Assembly (NCBI GenBank): GCA_046316025.1
Contig: JBKCXU010000017.1
Location: forward strand, 1-55,836
From: JAJTHJ01 sp046316025
GTDB taxonomy: Bacteria; Pseudomonadota; Gammaproteobacteria; Burkholderiales; Burkholderiaceae_F
Length of the DNA: 55,836 nt
Direction: 5' to 3'
Made by a program: the position numbers and the translations under genes. Below the pieces are notes generated by a model. It was given only the letters and a program-made list of their open reading frames with translations. It had not been told where the DNA came from and searched no databases. This document shows, piece by piece, positions 34,801 to 44,486 of the stretch; positions within the stretch are counted from its first letter, which is position 1; each line of letters begins with the position of its first letter.

Positions 34801-36993
34801 ATGGCAGCCGACGCCAACACCGCAGCAGACCGCGCCGACGCAGACTCGGGTCAAGCGACGATCTTCGCGCGCGGCGCGGGCGCCGCGGTGCGCAGCGCCC
34901 GCACGGGTAACGCGATCGACCGCCTCGCCGACAAGCCGCTGCCGTGGATCGGCCGACTGGCCGTGAACGCCCAGGTGCAGATCCTGCTTATCGTGATGGG
35001 CTTCTGCGCACTGGTTGTGGTGGCCCTGATTGCCCTCGATGCGCGGCTCGCCTTCAACAACGCCCAGCAGAGCCTGCTGCTGAGCGACGCCATGCTGCAA
35101 GCGCAGCGGCTGGCCCGCGCTGCGCCGTACGCCGTGGCTGGATCGTCCGCCGCCTTCGGCGAACTGATCGACAGCCGCGACCGCGTCGCCGGCAACCTGC
35201 TGGCGCTCGCCGACGGCGACCCGGCGCGAGGCGTGGCGGCCAGTGCGGCCACCATTCAGCCGAACCTCACCCGCGTGCGCGAGGCCTGGCGCGTTACCGA
35301 GGCGGCAGCCTCCACCCTGATCGGCCAGCAGAAGGCGCTGGTCGGCTTTGGCGACGTGATCAAGCGGATCAACGACGAAACGCCGCGCCTGCAGCAACTG
35401 ACCGAGGAGATCGCCGCGTTGATGCTCCAGCGCGGGGCCGGGGCGCGCGAGATCGCCGCCAGCGGCCAGCTGGTGATGTTGACGCAGCGCCTGGGGCGCA
35501 GCGCCAACTCGCTGATCGGCGGCGACGCCGCCAACGCCGAAATCGCGCTCACCCTCGGGCGCGACATCAACCTGTTCCGCGACCTGACGCAAACCCTGCT
35601 CGCCGGCAACGAAGCGCTGCGCATCCCCGCCGCCGGCGATGCCGAGTTGCGCGCCCGCCTGACCGAGTTGGCCAAGGTCTACGGCCAGTTCCAGCAAGGC
35701 ATCGGCGGCAGCCTGGGCAGCTTGCAGGCGATCGTGCAGGCCAAGGATGCCGAAGTGGCCATCCGCCGCGGCGCCGAGCCGCTGCTGGCGCAGATGACCG
35801 CGTTGCAGGGCGAGTACCGCGCCGAGGTGGCGCAGCGCACGATCAACTTCGTGCTGATGTCGATCTTCGGCCTGCTGCTGCTCGCCGCAGCGGTGGCGGT
35901 GGCGCTGGTGCTGCTGCGCGACTCGCGCCAGCGCACCGCTCAAGCCGAGCGGCAGCGCGCCGAGGCGCAGCGGCTGGAGGAGCAGGCGCTGGCCACCAAC
36001 GAGCAGAACCAGGCGGCGATTCTGCGGCTGATGAACGAGCTGCAAGAGGTGGCCGATGGCGACCTCACCGTGCAGGCGACGGTGACGGAGGACATCACCG
36101 GCGCCATCGCCGACTCGATCAATTACACCGTCGAAGAACTGCGCGGCCTGGTCGGCCGCATCGACGTTGCCGCCGCGCAGGTCGATGGCGCCTCGACCCA
36201 GGCGCGCGACCGCGCGGCGCGTCTGCTCGCCGCCGCCGAGACGCAGTCGCAGGAGATCCGCGCCACCGGCGAGCAGGTGCTGAAAATGGCGGCACAGATC
36301 GACGAGGTGTCGCGCCGCGCCGGCGAGTCGGCGCAGGTGGCGCGCTCCTCGCTCGCCGCCGCGCAGCGCGGCCAGGGCGCGGTGACCGACCAGATCGCCG
36401 GCATGAACGACATCCGCGATCAGATCCAGGACACTGCCAAGCGGATCAAGCGGCTGGGCGAGTCCTCGCAGCAGATCGGCGAGATCGTCGAACTGATCGG
36501 CGACATCACCGAGCAGACCAACGTCTTGGCGCTGAATGCGGCGATCCAGGCCGCCTCTGCCGGCGAGGCCGGGCGCGGCTTCTCGGTGGTGGCCGAGGAA
36601 GTGCAGCGGCTGGCCGACCGCTCGGCCGACGCCGCCAAACAGATCGCCGCGCTGGTGCGCACGATTCAGACCGACACCCAAGACGCTGTGGCGGCCATGG
36701 AACGCAGCACCCGCGGCGTGGTCGCCGGGACGCAGTTGTCCGACGCTGCCGGCCGCGCGCTCGCCGACATTGGCCAGGTCTCGAACGAGCTTGCCGCGCT
36801 GATCGAAAACATCGCCGGCGCCACGCAGCAGCAGGCGGCCTCGGCCGGCGGCGTCGCGCAGTCGATCGAACGCATCCTGTCGGTGACCGAGGAGACCACC
36901 GCCGGCACGCAGGAAACGGCACAGTCGATCGGCCAGTTGGCGACCCTGGCGCGCGAACTGCGGGCCTCGATCGCCCGCTTCCGCGTGGCCTGA
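34801..36993 (+). CDS. pilJ: pilus-associated methyl-accepting chemoreceptor PilJ
   Basis: The 730-residue receptor has one membrane segment at about residues 60-85 (QILLIVMGFCALVVVALIAL), a PilJ-type helical periplasmic region, a second membrane segment at about 347-372, then a HAMP-like stretch and the signalling hairpin with NVLALNAAIQAASAGEAGRGFSVVAEEV broken at its tip near residue 585. It senses surface contact through the pilus system and feeds ChpA. GGAGAG lies 7 nt before the ATG. The cytoplasmic end has no separate methylation pentapeptide. Confidence 0.95.
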   Translation: MAADANTAADRADADSGQATIFARGAGAAVRSARTGNAIDRLADKPLPWIGRLAVNAQVQILLIVMGFCALVVVALIALDARLAFNNAQQSLLLSDAMLQAQRLARAAPYAVAGSSAAFGELIDSRDRVAGNLLALADGDPARGVAASAATIQPNLTRVREAWRVTEAAASTLIGQQKALVGFGDVIKRINDETPRLQQLTEEIAALMLQRGAGAREIAASGQLVMLTQRLGRSANSLIGGDAANAEIALTLGRDINLFRDLTQTLLAGNEALRIPAAGDAELRARLTELAKVYGQFQQGIGGSLGSLQAIVQAKDAEVAIRRGAEPLLAQMTALQGEYRAEVAQRTINFVLMSIFGLLLLAAAVAVALVLLRDSRQRTAQAERQRAEAQRLEEQALATNEQNQAAILRLMNELQEVADGDLTVQATVTEDITGAIADSINYTVEELRGLVGRIDVAAAQVDGASTQARDRAARLLAAAETQSQEIRATGEQVLKMAAQIDEVSRRAGESAQVARSSLAAAQRGQGAVTDQIAGMNDIRDQIQDTAKRIKRLGESSQQIGEIVELIGDITEQTNVLALNAAIQAASAGEAGRGFSVVAEEVQRLADRSADAAKQIAALVRTIQTDTQDAVAAMERSTRGVVAGTQLSDAAGRALADIGQVSNELAALIENIAGATQQQAASAGGVAQSIERILSVTEETTAGTQETAQSIGQLATLARELRASIARFRVA

Positions 36994-37007
36994 GCGTTGT
37001 CGCGGCA

Positions 37008-40000
37008 ATGAGCGCCCTGCACGGCGACGATCCGGCGGCTGCTGCGGCCCCTGCGGCCGGCGCCCTGGCTTGGGTCGCCGACGAGATCCGCGCCGCGCTC
37101 GATGCCGCACTGGCCGGTGCGCGCGCCTGGGCCGCCGATCCCAGCGATGCCGCGCAGCTGCGCACGGCCGAGCGGCAGATGCACGCTGCCGCCGGCGCAC
37201 TGCACCTGCTCGACCTGCGTGGCGCCGCGCTGACCGCCGAAGCCGGCGAGTCGCTGCTGCGGCAGTGGGCCGCCGCCGCGCCGCCGCAGCCCGCCGCTGC
37301 CGTGGACACGGTGCAAGCGGCCGTGGGCGCCTTGCTGCTCTACCTCGACCGCCTGCTGGCCGGTCGCAACGAGTCGCCGCTTCGTCTGTACCCGTACTAC
37401 CGCGAGCTGCTGCGCCAGACCGGTGCGGCGCGCATTCACCCCGCCGATCTGCTGCCGCCCGAGTTGGCCGCCGCCGTGCCCCCGTTGCCGCAGATCGCGG
37501 ACGATGCCCCGGGCACCGAGCTGCTGCGCCGGCGGCGGGCCGCTTACGAGCGGGCCCTGCTGCGCTTGCTGCGCGATGCCGGCGACACCGGCGCGCGCGA
37601 GGAACTGCACCGGTCGATCGCCGAGCTCGACCGGGCGCCGCTGCGGGCGCGCGTGCGCACCTTTTGGTGGGTTGCCTCGGGGCTGACCGAGGCTTTGGCG
37701 GCCGGCCGCCTGACCGTAGACGACGACCTGCGGCGGGTACTGGCGCGGGTCAACCTGCAACTGGCGCGCCTGATCGACGGCGGCGGCAGCGTCGCCGAGC
37801 AGTTGTTCGCCGAAGCCCTGTTCTGCCTCGGTCGGGCCAGCGCAGACGAAGGGCAGGCGGCGGCGGTGCGCCGGTTCTATCGCCTGGCCGAACGCATACC
37901 CGCCGACTACGACGAACCACGGCTGACCCTGGTCGACGCCGCGCTGGCGCACGACCTGAAGGAGGCCCTGGCGACGGCCCGGGCCGAATGGCCTCTCGTG
38001 GCCGCCGGCCAGCGCGATGCAGTCGCATTCGTGCAGACGATGCAGCGCGCACAGGCACTGGCGCAGCGACCCGCCGCGCGCCCGCTGCTGCCACTGTTCG
38101 AGGGGCTGGCACGGCACGGCCAGCGGTACCCGGGCCTGGCGGCGGCGGCGCAGGCGGTAGTCGCGGTCGAGATTGCCGCGGCGGTGCTGCTGGCCGAGCT
38201 GGGCGTGGAGTCGCTGACCGAGCTCGACGCGAACTTCGACGAACGCGTGCGCCTGCTGCTGGCCCGGCTGGACGCGGCAGCGGGGCAACAGCCGCTGCCG
38301 CCCTCGGACGCCTTGCTGCTCGACCTGGTCCATCGCGCCGCCGACCGTCTGGCGCTGGGCGGCGTGGTCGGCGAGATGCGCGGCACGCTGCGCGAGGTCG
38401 AGCAACGGCTGGACCGGGTCTTCCGCAACGCTGCGGAACCCGGCGATCTGGCGGCTTGTCTGCCGCTGCTCGATCAGGTGCGTGGGGCGCTGGCCGTGCT
38501 CGGCCACGACGAAGCGGCCGCCGCCGTTGCCAGTGCCCGGCGCACGCTGTCCGATCTCAACGCACGTGCCACGCCGCCGTCGGCGGAGGCGGCCACACGC
38601 CTTGCCGGCAATCTGGGCGCTGTGGGCTTCTTTGTCGAGAGCCTGTTGCAGGACGGCGCACGCGCTCCGGGCATGTTCCGCTACGACCCGGCGGCGGACA
38701 GCTTCACCGCCGACCTGACGGTACGCCCGCAGCCGGCGGCGGCAGCCGAGTTCGCGCCGGTTGTCGCACGACGTACCGACCGCAGCGCCGAAGAAGCGGC
38801 GGAAACGTGGCTGCGCCAGTCGCTCGCCGCCGCGCGCCGGCTGGCTGAAGCCCCGGACGATGCCGCGGCGCTGGACGAGTCGGGAGCGGCGCTGGCGCGG
38901 CTGGCCCTGGAAGTCGAATTGATCGACGACAGCGCCTGGCGCGAACTGACCACGCAGGCAAGCGCCCTGTACGCGCAGTTCGAACGCGACGGGGAGGCCG
39001 CCACGGCGCAAGCGCTGGTGCAAGCGCTCGCGGCGCGAGCCGCCCCGGCCACGCCGCCGCCGACGGCACCCCTGCCGAGTTCGCAGGCGGCGCTCGACCG
39101 GGAACTGCTCGGCACCTTCCTCGGCGAGGCCAGTGAGATCGTCGATGGCATCGACGCGCAGTTGCCGCTGCTGCGCGCCGACCCGGGCGACCGCGCCACG
39201 CTGGTCGCCGTCCGCCGCAGCTTCCATACGCTCAAGGGGTCGAGCCGCATGGTCGGCCTCACCCAGTTCGGCGAGGCGGCCTGGGCGGTGGAGCAGACGT
39301 TCAATCTCTGGCTGGCGCAGGAGCGCCCGGCAGGCGACGATCTGCTGGCGCTGGCCACCGGCGCGAGCGTGCTGATGCGCGGCTGGCTGCTCGCGATTGG
39401 TGCCGATCCGGCCACCGAACTCGACATCGCCGCCCTTGCCGCCGCTGCGCAGCAGGTGCGCGACGGCGGCCCCTGCCCGCCGCTGCCCGCACCGGCGACG
39501 GCGCCAGCGCCACCGGACGAGTCGCAGCCGATCGCCGAGCGCTCGAGCGAAGACCAAAGCGGGCGTTCGGAGACTGGGCCGAGTGATGCAGGTGCGGGGT
39601 CGGGGCATGACGTCGAATTGCTCTCGGGCTCTGCGCCGTTGCCCGCAGCGGCGAGCGGCGAAGTGCGGCGGATCGGCCCGATCGAACTGAGCCACGCCCT
39701 GTTCACCGTGTTCGTGAACGAGGCCGACGAGCATGTGCGCCAGTTGGCGCAGGAAGTCGGCGAGTGGCGTTACGAAGCGAGCCGCCCGCCGTCGGCGGCG
39801 GCCCTGCGCGCCGCGCATTCGCTCACCGGCATCTCCGCCACCGTGGGCGTCGCACCGGTGGCCGCGCTGGTCGAGCCGATCGAGTCGCTGCTGCGCCTGC
39901 TCGCGCCGCTAACGGAGTGGGAAACCGAGCTCGCCCCGCCGGGCGCCGTGGTTGTGCTGGAAGGCCCGCAGTTCGACGTGCTCGAACGTGCCGTCGAACG

Positions 40001-42803
40001 GCTGCGCGGCATGCTGCACGAGTTCGCCGCCGGCGTTTATCCGGACGAAGCTCCGCTCGAAGTCGCGGCCCTGCAGGATCTGCTGGCCGTAATTCGGCTG
40101 CGCGGCCAGTTGCAGCGCGAGCAGGCCGCACCGTCGCTGACGGCAGAGCCTGCGCCCGCCCCGCCCACGGAGAGCTTGGTCGAATACTTTCACGAGCACC
40201 CGGACAGCCTGCCTGCCGCTCGATCCGGGGTCGAGCTCCGCAGCGCGCCCGCAGAGACGAATACGGCGAGCAGCACAGTCGCAGAAACCCGGTCGGTCGC
40301 AGATTGGCTAACGGGCGCACAGACGCCTCCGCCCGCGGAGCCGTTGGCCACTGCGGCCGGGTCAGACGCGGCGACTGCGCCGCCGACGCCGGCGCTGCTC
40401 GTTGCGGCACCGCCGGCGACCGCGGCCACGGCGGGGCCGGCCTTCGCGTCCGCAGCCGCGCCGTATGGGAGCGACGGCACTGCGGGCGTCCAACCGACCG
40501 CGCCGCCGCTCGGTGGACAGGCCGCGGCGGCGATCGCGGTCGCGCGCCTGACCCTGCCCACCGAGGTGGCCGACGACCTCGACGCGGAGTTGCTCGCCGC
40601 CTTCAGGCTCGAAGCGCAGGATCTGCTGCCAGCCATCGGCGAGCAGTTGCGGGCGCTGGTCGCCGATCCGGCGCAGGCCGCGCCGGCGCGCGAACTGATG
40701 CGCCACTTGCACACGTTGAAGGGCGCGGCGCGGATGGCCGGCGCCATGCGGCTGGGCGAAGTCGCCCACGCGATGGAAGAGCAGATCGAGGCCGGGCAGG
40801 CCCAGGGGGCACCGCCGCGCGAAGCCCTGGACGCCGTGCTCAACCAGTTCGATCAGGTACAGGCCCTGTTCGATGCGCTGGAGCGACCGGCCGCGACGCC
40901 GGCCGCTTCTGCCGAGTCGCTGGCGGCCACGGCCACGGCCCCGACCGCGACCTCGTTGCTCGGACCGGCGGCGACAGTCGGCGGTACCTTCGTGCGCGTG
41001 CGCGGCGAGGTGCTCGACAAGCTCGTCGACCAGACCGGCGAGGTGGCGATCGCCCGCGCCAAGCTCGAAAACGAAGTCGGCACGCTCAAGTCCTCGCTCA
41101 CCGACCTGACCGACAACATCTCGCGCCTGCGCAGCCAGTTGCGCGAGGTGGAGATCCAGGCCGAGGCGCAGATCCAGGCGCGCTCCGACCAGGTCTCGCG
41201 CCAGTCGGCCGACTTCGACCCGCTGGAGTTCGACCGCTACACCCGCTTGCAGGAGCTCACCCGGCTGCTCGCCGAGTCGGTCGAAGACGTGGCCCTGATC
41301 CAGGGCGGCATGTTGAAGGGGCTCGCCTCCGCCGACGACGATCTGACCGCGCAGTCGCGGCTGACGCGCGAATTGCAGCAGCAGTTGATGCGCGTGCGGC
41401 TGGTGCCGTTTGCCGGGCTGGCCGAGCGGCTGTACCGGGTGGCGCGACAGACGGCCAAGGAGGTCGGCAAGCGCGTCAACCTCGACCTGCGCGGCGGCAG
41501 CACCGAGATCGACCGCGGCGTGCTGGAGAAGATGGCCGGCCCGTTCGAGCACGTGGTGCGCAACGCCATCGTGCACGGCATCGAGCCGCCGGGTGTGCGC
41601 CGCGCCGCCGGCAAGAGCGAGATCGGCGAACTCACCGTCGAGGTCCGCCAACAGGGCAACGAAATCGTCGTCACCTTTGCCGACGACGGCGCCGGCCTCG
41701 ACTGGGCGCGTATCCGCGCCCGCGCCGAAGCCAGCGGCGCGCTGCCGGCGGGTGCGCCGGCCAGCGAGCGCGACCTGGCCGAGCTGATCTTTGCCCCCGG
41801 CTTTTCCACCGCCGAGACCGTGAGCGAACTGGCCGGCCGCGGCGTCGGCATGGACGTGGTGCGGGCCGGCGCTGCGGCCCTTGGCGGCCGGGTAACGGTG
41901 GCGAGCGAGCACGGCCAAGGCGCACGCTTTGCGCTGTACCTGCCGCTGACCCTGGCCGTCACCCAGGTGGTGCTCGCTACCGTGGCGGAGCGCCGCTACG
42001 CGATCCCCGCGGCACTGGTCGAGCAGGTGCGCCGCTACAAGCCCGAAGCGCTCGCCGGCCTGCTGGCGCGCGGCGCGGTCGATCTGCCGCCGGTCGGCAC
42101 GGTGCCGCTGCGCCCGCTGGCGCAGCTGATCGGACAGCCGTTTTCCTTCCACCACGCGCGCCAGCTTCCGGTGCTGCTGCTGCGCGCCGGCGACGAGCGG
42201 CTCGCGCTGGCGATGGACGACGTCACCACCGGCAAGGAAGTGGTGGTCAAGAACGTCGGCCCGCAGGTGTCGCGGCTGGCGGGCATGCTCGGCGCCACCA
42301 TCATGGGCGACGGCGAGGTGGTGTTGATCGTCAACCCGCTGCAACTGCTCGCGCTCGCTCCGCAGCCGCCGACGCTGCCGGCCCTGCCCGTGGCCGATGC
42401 GCCCGCCGTCGCCGCACCGGCGGCGCCGCGGGTGATGGTGGTGGACGACTCGCTCACCGTGCGCCGCGTCACCCAGCGCCTGCTGGAGCGTAACGGCTAC
42501 GAAGTGATGCTGGCCAAGGACGGCGTCGATGCGCTGCGCCAGTTGCAGGACCGGCTGCCCGACGCGATCCTGCTCGACATCGAAATGCCGCGCATGGACG
42601 GCTTCGACTTCACCCGCAACGTGCGCGCCGACCCGGGCACGAGCGCGATTCCCATCGTCGTGATCACCTCGCGCAGCGCCGACAAGCACCGCAGCCTGGC
42701 GCTGGAGCTCGGCGCCGACGCCTTCCTCGGCAAACCGTACCCGGAAGACGAACTGCTCGCTTTGCTGGCGGGCTACGCGCAGCGGCGCCGGTCGGCGTCG
42801 TAG
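37008..42803 (+). CDS. chpA: hybrid chemotaxis kinase ChpA/PilL (multi-Hpt CheA with CheW and receiver domains)
   Basis: The 1,931-residue protein starts 14 nt after pilJ. It has a degenerate N-terminal Hpt-like region (MHAAAGALHLLDL near residue 55), an Hpt with FHTLKGSSRMVGL (about 740), a variant with AHSLTGISATVG (about 938, Lys replaced by Thr), and another with LHTLKGAARMAGA (about 1235). After Pro/Ala-rich linkers come the dimer and ATPase parts (HVVRNAIVHGIEPP about 1515; GRGVGMDVVRAG about 1612), a CheW domain (about 1660-1785) and a receiver domain (about 1807-1925, acceptor Asp1857). It is shorter than P. aeruginosa ChpA, which has eight phosphotransfer domains. It phosphorylates PilG and PilH. 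Confidence 0.95.
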   Translation: MSALHGDDPAAAAAPAAGALAWVADEIRAALDAALAGARAWAADPSDAAQLRTAERQMHAAAGALHLLDLRGAALTAEAGESLLRQWAAAAPPQPAAAVDTVQAAVGALLLYLDRLLAGRNESPLRLYPYYRELLRQTGAARIHPADLLPPELAAAVPPLPQIADDAPGTELLRRRRAAYERALLRLLRDAGDTGAREELHRSIAELDRAPLRARVRTFWWVASGLTEALAAGRLTVDDDLRRVLARVNLQLARLIDGGGSVAEQLFAEALFCLGRASADEGQAAAVRRFYRLAERIPADYDEPRLTLVDAALAHDLKEALATARAEWPLVAAGQRDAVAFVQTMQRAQALAQRPAARPLLPLFEGLARHGQRYPGLAAAAQAVVAVEIAAAVLLAELGVESLTELDANFDERVRLLLARLDAAAGQQPLPPSDALLLDLVHRAADRLALGGVVGEMRGTLREVEQRLDRVFRNAAEPGDLAACLPLLDQVRGALAVLGHDEAAAAVASARRTLSDLNARATPPSAEAATRLAGNLGAVGFFVESLLQDGARAPGMFRYDPAADSFTADLTVRPQPAAAAEFAPVVARRTDRSAEEAAETWLRQSLAAARRLAEAPDDAAALDESGAALARLALEVELIDDSAWRELTTQASALYAQFERDGEAATAQALVQALAARAAPATPPPTAPLPSSQAALDRELLGTFLGEASEIVDGIDAQLPLLRADPGDRATLVAVRRSFHTLKGSSRMVGLTQFGEAAWAVEQTFNLWLAQERPAGDDLLALATGASVLMRGWLLAIGADPATELDIAALAAAAQQVRDGGPCPPLPAPATAPAPPDESQPIAERSSEDQSGRSETGPSDAGAGSGHDVELLSGSAPLPAAASGEVRRIGPIELSHALFTVFVNEADEHVRQLAQEVGEWRYEASRPPSAAALRAAHSLTGISATVGVAPVAALVEPIESLLRLLAPLTEWETELAPPGAVVVLEGPQFDVLERAVERLRGMLHEFAAGVYPDEAPLEVAALQDLLAVIRLRGQLQREQAAPSLTAEPAPAPPTESLVEYFHEHPDSLPAARSGVELRSAPAETNTASSTVAETRSVADWLTGAQTPPPAEPLATAAGSDAATAPPTPALLVAAPPATAATAGPAFASAAAPYGSDGTAGVQPTAPPLGGQAAAAIAVARLTLPTEVADDLDAELLAAFRLEAQDLLPAIGEQLRALVADPAQAAPARELMRHLHTLKGAARMAGAMRLGEVAHAMEEQIEAGQAQGAPPREALDAVLNQFDQVQALFDALERPAATPAASAESLAATATAPTATSLLGPAATVGGTFVRVRGEVLDKLVDQTGEVAIARAKLENEVGTLKSSLTDLTDNISRLRSQLREVEIQAEAQIQARSDQVSRQSADFDPLEFDRYTRLQELTRLLAESVEDVALIQGGMLKGLASADDDLTAQSRLTRELQQQLMRVRLVPFAGLAERLYRVARQTAKEVGKRVNLDLRGGSTEIDRGVLEKMAGPFEHVVRNAIVHGIEPPGVRRAAGKSEIGELTVEVRQQGNEIVVTFADDGAGLDWARIRARAEASGALPAGAPASERDLAELIFAPGFSTAETVSELAGRGVGMDVVRAGAAALGGRVTVASEHGQGARFALYLPLTLAVTQVVLATVAERRYAIPAALVEQVRRYKPEALAGLLARGAVDLPPVGTVPLRPLAQLIGQPFSFHHARQLPVLLLRAGDERLALAMDDVTTGKEVVVKNVGPQVSRLAGMLGATIMGDGEVVLIVNPLQLLALAPQPPTLPALPVADAPAVAAPAAPRVMVVDDSLTVRRVTQRLLERNGYEVMLAKDGVDALRQLQDRLPDAILLDIEMPRMDGFDFTRNVRADPGTSAIPIVVITSRSADKHRSLALELGADAFLGKPYPEDELLALLAGYAQRRRSAS

Positions 42804-42845
42804 TCGGCCGCGCGCGGGCTCTTTGCGCCGTTTATCATCCGCGCC

Positions 42846-42868
42846 CGAGTCGCAGAGTCCGCGACTCG
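42846..42868. other. inverted repeat downstream of chpA
   Basis: A perfect 8-bp stem (CGAGTCGC/GCGACTCG) with a 7-nt loop lies 42 nt after the chpA stop and 42 nt before the next ATG. It is not followed by a T-run. It could end or attenuate the operon message or be an operator; nothing decides between these. Confidence 0.35.
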
Positions 42869-42910
42869 CCCTCCTCGCCCTCCTCCCTCCGACCATCGAA
42901 AGGAAAGCCA

Positions 42911-43075
42911 ATGAAGTCCCTCCTTGCCGCCGCGCTTTGCGCCAGCGTCGCCTTCGCCCCCGCCGCGTTTGCTTCCGACCCGAAGAAGCCCACCGCCGAA
43001 GAGTGCAAGAAAGACCCGAAGATGAAGGGCTGTGAGACCAAGGAGGAAAAGAAGAAGGTCAAGGGCGGCTGCTAA
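42911..43075 (+). CDS. 54-aa secreted Lys/Cys-rich peptide of unknown function
   Basis: The short frame starts at an ATG with GAAAGGAAAG about 5 nt upstream and has a clear Sec signal (MKSLLAAALCASVAFAPAAFA, cleavage near residue 22). The mature 32 residues are highly charged: SDPKKPTAEECKKDPKMKGCETKEEKKKVKGGC, with three cysteines and about eleven lysines. A strong terminator follows directly, so it is a real single-gene unit. It is too short for a domain call; periplasmic location is likely. It follows the Chp operon but need not be related. Confidence 0.75.
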   Translation: MKSLLAAALCASVAFAPAAFASDPKKPTAEECKKDPKMKGCETKEEKKKVKGGC

Positions 43076-43096
43076 GCGCAGCGGCTCCCGTTTACC

Positions 43097-43121
43097 AAGG
43101 CCGGCGTTGCTGGCCTTTTCT
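43097..43121 (+). terminator. rho-independent terminator of the 54-aa gene
   Basis: An 8-bp stem (AAGGCCGG with CTGGCCTT, one G-U pair) with a 5-nt loop is followed by TTCTTTT. It begins 21 nt after the stop codon. Confidence 0.8.
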
Positions 43122-43224
43122 TTTGGTGCGCCGGGGGCAGCAGACGCGCGTGGCGGCCGACTCCCAAGGTGCGCCCGCTGTCCGTCTGCGCCGTCGCGCT
43201 GCGCACAGCCAGTCCCGCTGACGT

Positions 43225-43863
43225 TCAGGTCAGTAACTCGTCGCGCGCGGCTTCCAAATGCGCGACATCACCCCAGGACTCGATGGCCAGCGCCAGCGGC
43301 GGCGCGGTCGCGGTTACGCGGTTGATGGCCGCGTTGGCCATCACGTGCTCGCGCGGGGCATCCCAGGCGAGACCGCGCGCGGCGCGATAGGCCGCGTCGA
43401 GCACGCCGCCGTGCGCCACCACCGCAACGGTCGCGCCACGATGTGAAGTGACGACTTCGTGCAGCGCAGCCAGCACACGCGCGATGAACTCGGTGCCGGA
43501 CTCGCCTTCCGGCATGCGCCACGCCACGTCGCGCGCGCGCCAGCCGGCGAAGTGATCGGGCCAGCGGGCGGCGACCTCATCCAACGTGTGGCCTTCGAAG
43601 ATGCCGAAGCTGCGCTCGCGCAGACCGGCGTGCGGCTGCGCCGCCAGAGCCAGCCGCGCCGCAAGCGGCGCGGCGGTCAGCCAGGCGCGGGCCAGGTCGC
43701 TGGCGACCACGGCGTCGATAGGCTCATCTGCCAGCACCCGCGCCAGCTGCTCGGCCTGCCACACGCCAGTTGCGGACAGCGGCACGTCGAGCCGGCCCTG
43801 AACGCGATGCTCGGCATTCCAGGCGGTCTCGCCATGGCGGATCAGGATCAGCCGCGTCGTCAC
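43225..43863 (-). CDS. histidine phosphatase family protein (phosphoglycerate mutase-like)
   Basis: The 212-residue protein starts with GTG and has the catalytic RHGE motif in RLILIRHGETAWNAEHRVQG with DVPLSATG following, a later RERSFGIFEGHTLDE, and the second catalytic His in VAVVAHGGVLDAAYRAA. This is the layout of cofactor-dependent phosphatases such as GpmB or CobC; the substrate cannot be told. Its GTG overlaps the stop of the PEBP gene (GTGA), so translation is coupled. It is the last gene of the tyrS operon. Confidence 0.9.
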   Translation of the reverse strand: MTTRLILIRHGETAWNAEHRVQGRLDVPLSATGVWQAEQLARVLADEPIDAVVASDLARAWLTAAPLAARLALAAQPHAGLRERSFGIFEGHTLDEVAARWPDHFAGWRARDVAWRMPEGESGTEFIARVLAALHEVVTSHRGATVAVVAHGGVLDAAYRAARGLAWDAPREHVMANAAINRVTATAPPLALAIESWGDVAHLEAARDELLT

Positions 43864-44486
43864 GAGAGCCGCGGGTTGAGCGTGTAGCTTCCGGTGATGG
43901 CCGCGTGCGCCAGCACATGCCCATCGATTGCGCGCCGCACGTCGCCGCCGCCGAACTTGCCTTCCACTGGCACCCGGGCGATGTCCAGCGCGTAGACCGT
44001 GAACACGTAGTGGTGGACGATGGAATCGTTCCACGGCGGGCAGGGGCCGTCGTAGCCGTAGTAGTCGCCTTCCATGTCATGGTCGCCGGCAAACCACGCG
44101 GTGTAGTCGTTGATGCCGTGGCGCAGGCCGGCTTGGGCGTTCGGGCCGGGCTTGCCGCGTGGCGTGACCGTGTGCGAGTGGCTGCCCGCGGCAATCGCGG
44201 TGGTCGTCGCCGGGATGTCGACAAGCGTCCAGTGGAAGAAGTCCACGCGCGGCAGATCGGACGGGACCTCGCGGCCTTCCTGGTTCACGTCGTCGCCGCG
44301 CGAAGGCACGTCGAAGTCGTGGCAGATCAGTACGAAGGACTTGGTACCCGCCGGCGCATCGCTCCACGCCAGATGCGGGTTGCGGTTGGCCGAGAGTTTC
44401 ACGTGATGGGCGGGGTCGATCGCCGCAAACGCAAACTCGCCGGGAATCTTGCCGCCGTCGGCAAAGGAATCGCTCCACAGTTTCAT
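43860..44486 (-). CDS. YbhB/YbcL-type phosphatidylethanolamine-binding-like (PEBP) protein
   Basis: The 208-residue protein resembles the bacterial Raf-kinase-inhibitor-like family: NPHLAWSDAPAGTKSFVLICHDFDVPSR, then FFHWTLVDIPATTTAIA, and YDGPCPPWNDSIVHHYVFTVYALD near the end, which line the ligand pocket. It has no signal peptide. The longer loops place it in the 200-residue subgroup. The ATG overlaps the dtd stop (ATGA) and its stop overlaps the next start, a chain of coupled genes. Cellular role unknown. Confidence 0.9.
   Translation of the reverse strand: MKLWSDSFADGGKIPGEFAFAAIDPAHHVKLSANRNPHLAWSDAPAGTKSFVLICHDFDVPSRGDDVNQEGREVPSDLPRVDFFHWTLVDIPATTTAIAAGSHSHTVTPRGKPGPNAQAGLRHGINDYTAWFAGDHDMEGDYYGYDGPCPPWNDSIVHHYVFTVYALDIARVPVEGKFGGGDVRRAIDGHVLAHAAITGSYTLNPRLS

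Noticed and set aside
34944..37007. Upstream extension of chpA through pilJ (a 2,619-codon frame)
   Set aside because: The extension is Arg-rich shadow sequence in the +1 frame of pilJ; chpA begins 14 nt after the pilJ stop.
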